Shown: one piece after another, positions 12,842-13,368 of the stretch | Position numbering within the stretch: the first letter of the stretch is position 1 | Layout: every line of letters starts with the position of its first letter | Assembly (NCBI GenBank): GCA_964346145.1 | Contig: CAYFTL010000045.1 | Span: forward strand, 1 to 13,368 | DNA length: 13,368 nt | Direction: 5' to 3' | From: CAYFTL01 sp964346145 | GTDB taxonomy: Bacteria > Bacillota > Clostridia > Christensenellales > Aristaeellaceae | Translations under genes and position numbers: made by a program | Notes under the pieces: generated by a model | What the model saw: the letters and a program-made list of their open reading frames with translations, nothing else | Told to the model about the DNA's origin: nothing | The model's database searches: none

Positions 12842-13368
12842 CTATTCTGCCGCTGCGGCGTTACGGTTTTTCCATGCCCGGGGCGATACGCCCATGTGTT
12901 TTTTAAATATGCGCGAAAAGTATTGGGGATCCAAAATGCCAACGAACCTGGCCACCTCGTTGATGCTCATGTCTTTTTTGTTTTGCGACAACATCCAGCA
13001 GGCCTGTTCAATGCGCAGTTTGGTCAAATATTCCTGGGGCGTGTGGCCGATCGCCCGGCGAAACTCGGCGCGGGCCTGGTCTTCGGTCAGGTACAGCTGG
13101 CGGTAAAGATCCGAAATTCGAAACTCGGGGTCGCCAATATTGTTGACAATCAGGTTTTCCATGGATTCCACCATGCTGGTGTGTTGGGATTTGCTGTTTA
13201 AAATGTCGATGTATTCCACCAGCACGTCCAGCAGCATCATGGCCATCGCAAATCTTTTGGACCCCAGGCGTACGTGAATCCGGTACAGGGGCATAATCAG
13301 CGAATGGATATCCTTGTCGGCCGTGTCCTTGAACGCCACCAAATCCTTGAAAGGACAGGGCCCGTCCA
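12842..13368 (-). CDS. AraC-family transcription regulator, C-terminal part (5' end outside window)
   Basis: DNA-binding regulator; 174 residues are visible and the frame stays open at the window edge (the last in-frame codons read DGPCPFKDL), so the TTG at 13342 is internal. The first part is a helical linker (MPLYRIHVRLGSKRF, then a hydrophobic helix with DVLVEYIDIL) after an unseen sensor domain, probably a cupin. The last 100 residues are the double helix-turn-helix: first HTH around RISDLYRQLYLTEDQARAEFRRAIG with the family's GHTPQEYLTKLRIEQACWML connector, second HTH around SINEVARFVGILDPQYFSRIFKKHMGVSPRAWK, which is the AraC signature. It ends in TAG before its own terminator. The adjacent MFS gene with a weak -35 is its likely target; the inducer is unknown. 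Confidence 0.93.
   Translation of the reverse strand, partial: DGPCPFKDLVAFKDTADKDIHSLIMPLYRIHVRLGSKRFAMAMMLLDVLVEYIDILNSKSQHTSMVESMENLIVNNIGDPEFRISDLYRQLYLTEDQARAEFRRAIGHTPQEYLTKLRIEQACWMLSQNKKDMSINEVARFVGILDPQYFSRIFKKHMGVSPRAWKNRNAAAAE

Noticed and set aside
1..13368. CRISPR arrays, tRNA or rRNA genes, complete insertion sequences, toxin-antitoxin pairs, defence islands
   Set aside because: No regularly spaced direct repeats, no tRNA T-loop patterns in the gaps, no transposase or recombinase domains and no defence-type gene neighbourhoods were seen on either strand by reading.

Overview
The window looks like chromosomal DNA from a low-GC-ancestry (Firmicutes/Clostridia-type) bacterium with a moderately GC-rich genome. 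This is inferred from Shine-Dalgarno-led genes, extended -10 promoters (TGnTATAAT), a TTG start on rsgA, an RsgA of the long Firmicutes type, a DUF2500 protein, a nisin-resistance-like S41 protease and an AraC/MFS pair. Genus cannot be read from the sequence.

Layout. (1) 1-828: the 3' end of a DnaC-like helicase loader of the type common on integrative elements and prophages, then a non-coding, AT-richer scar with a well-placed ribosome binding site driving only five codons. (2) 829-2300, minus strand: rsgA (ribosome assembly GTPase) behind an unusually long, structured leader with a promoter, an SD-led 11-codon ORF, several hairpins (one terminator-like) and an SD-led 40-codon ORF overlapping the rsgA start. 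(3) 2420-3996, plus strand: a lipoprotein with its own extended -10 promoter, a VOC/glyoxalase-like protein, and a strong bidirectional terminator. (4) 4005-4999, minus: a glycosylasparaginase/isoaspartyl-peptidase-like Ntn hydrolase. (5) 5087-9011, plus: a membrane-anchored NSR-like S41 protease, DUF2500 protein, RsuA-type pseudouridine synthase, RsmC/YbxB-like methyltransferase and a PfkB/fructokinase-like sugar kinase; the last three are tightly packed and probably co-transcribed. (6) 9068-11237: an APH-family kinase (minus) and an aldo/keto reductase (plus), divergent, with a perfect 9-bp inverted repeat at the predicted kinase transcription start. (7) 11262-13368, minus: an MFS transporter and an AraC-family regulator cut by the window edge, separated by a region with a leader inverted repeat and an unexplained plus-strand terminator.

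Most genes are housekeeping or generic metabolism: ribosome maturation (rsgA, rsuA, rsmC-like), detoxification (VOC, AKR), amide hydrolysis, sugar phosphorylation and transport. I see no convincing new multi-gene system. The items most worth checking are the rsgA leader, the NSR-like protease with an acidic insert, the divergent APH/AKR operator, and the truncated element boundary at the left edge.
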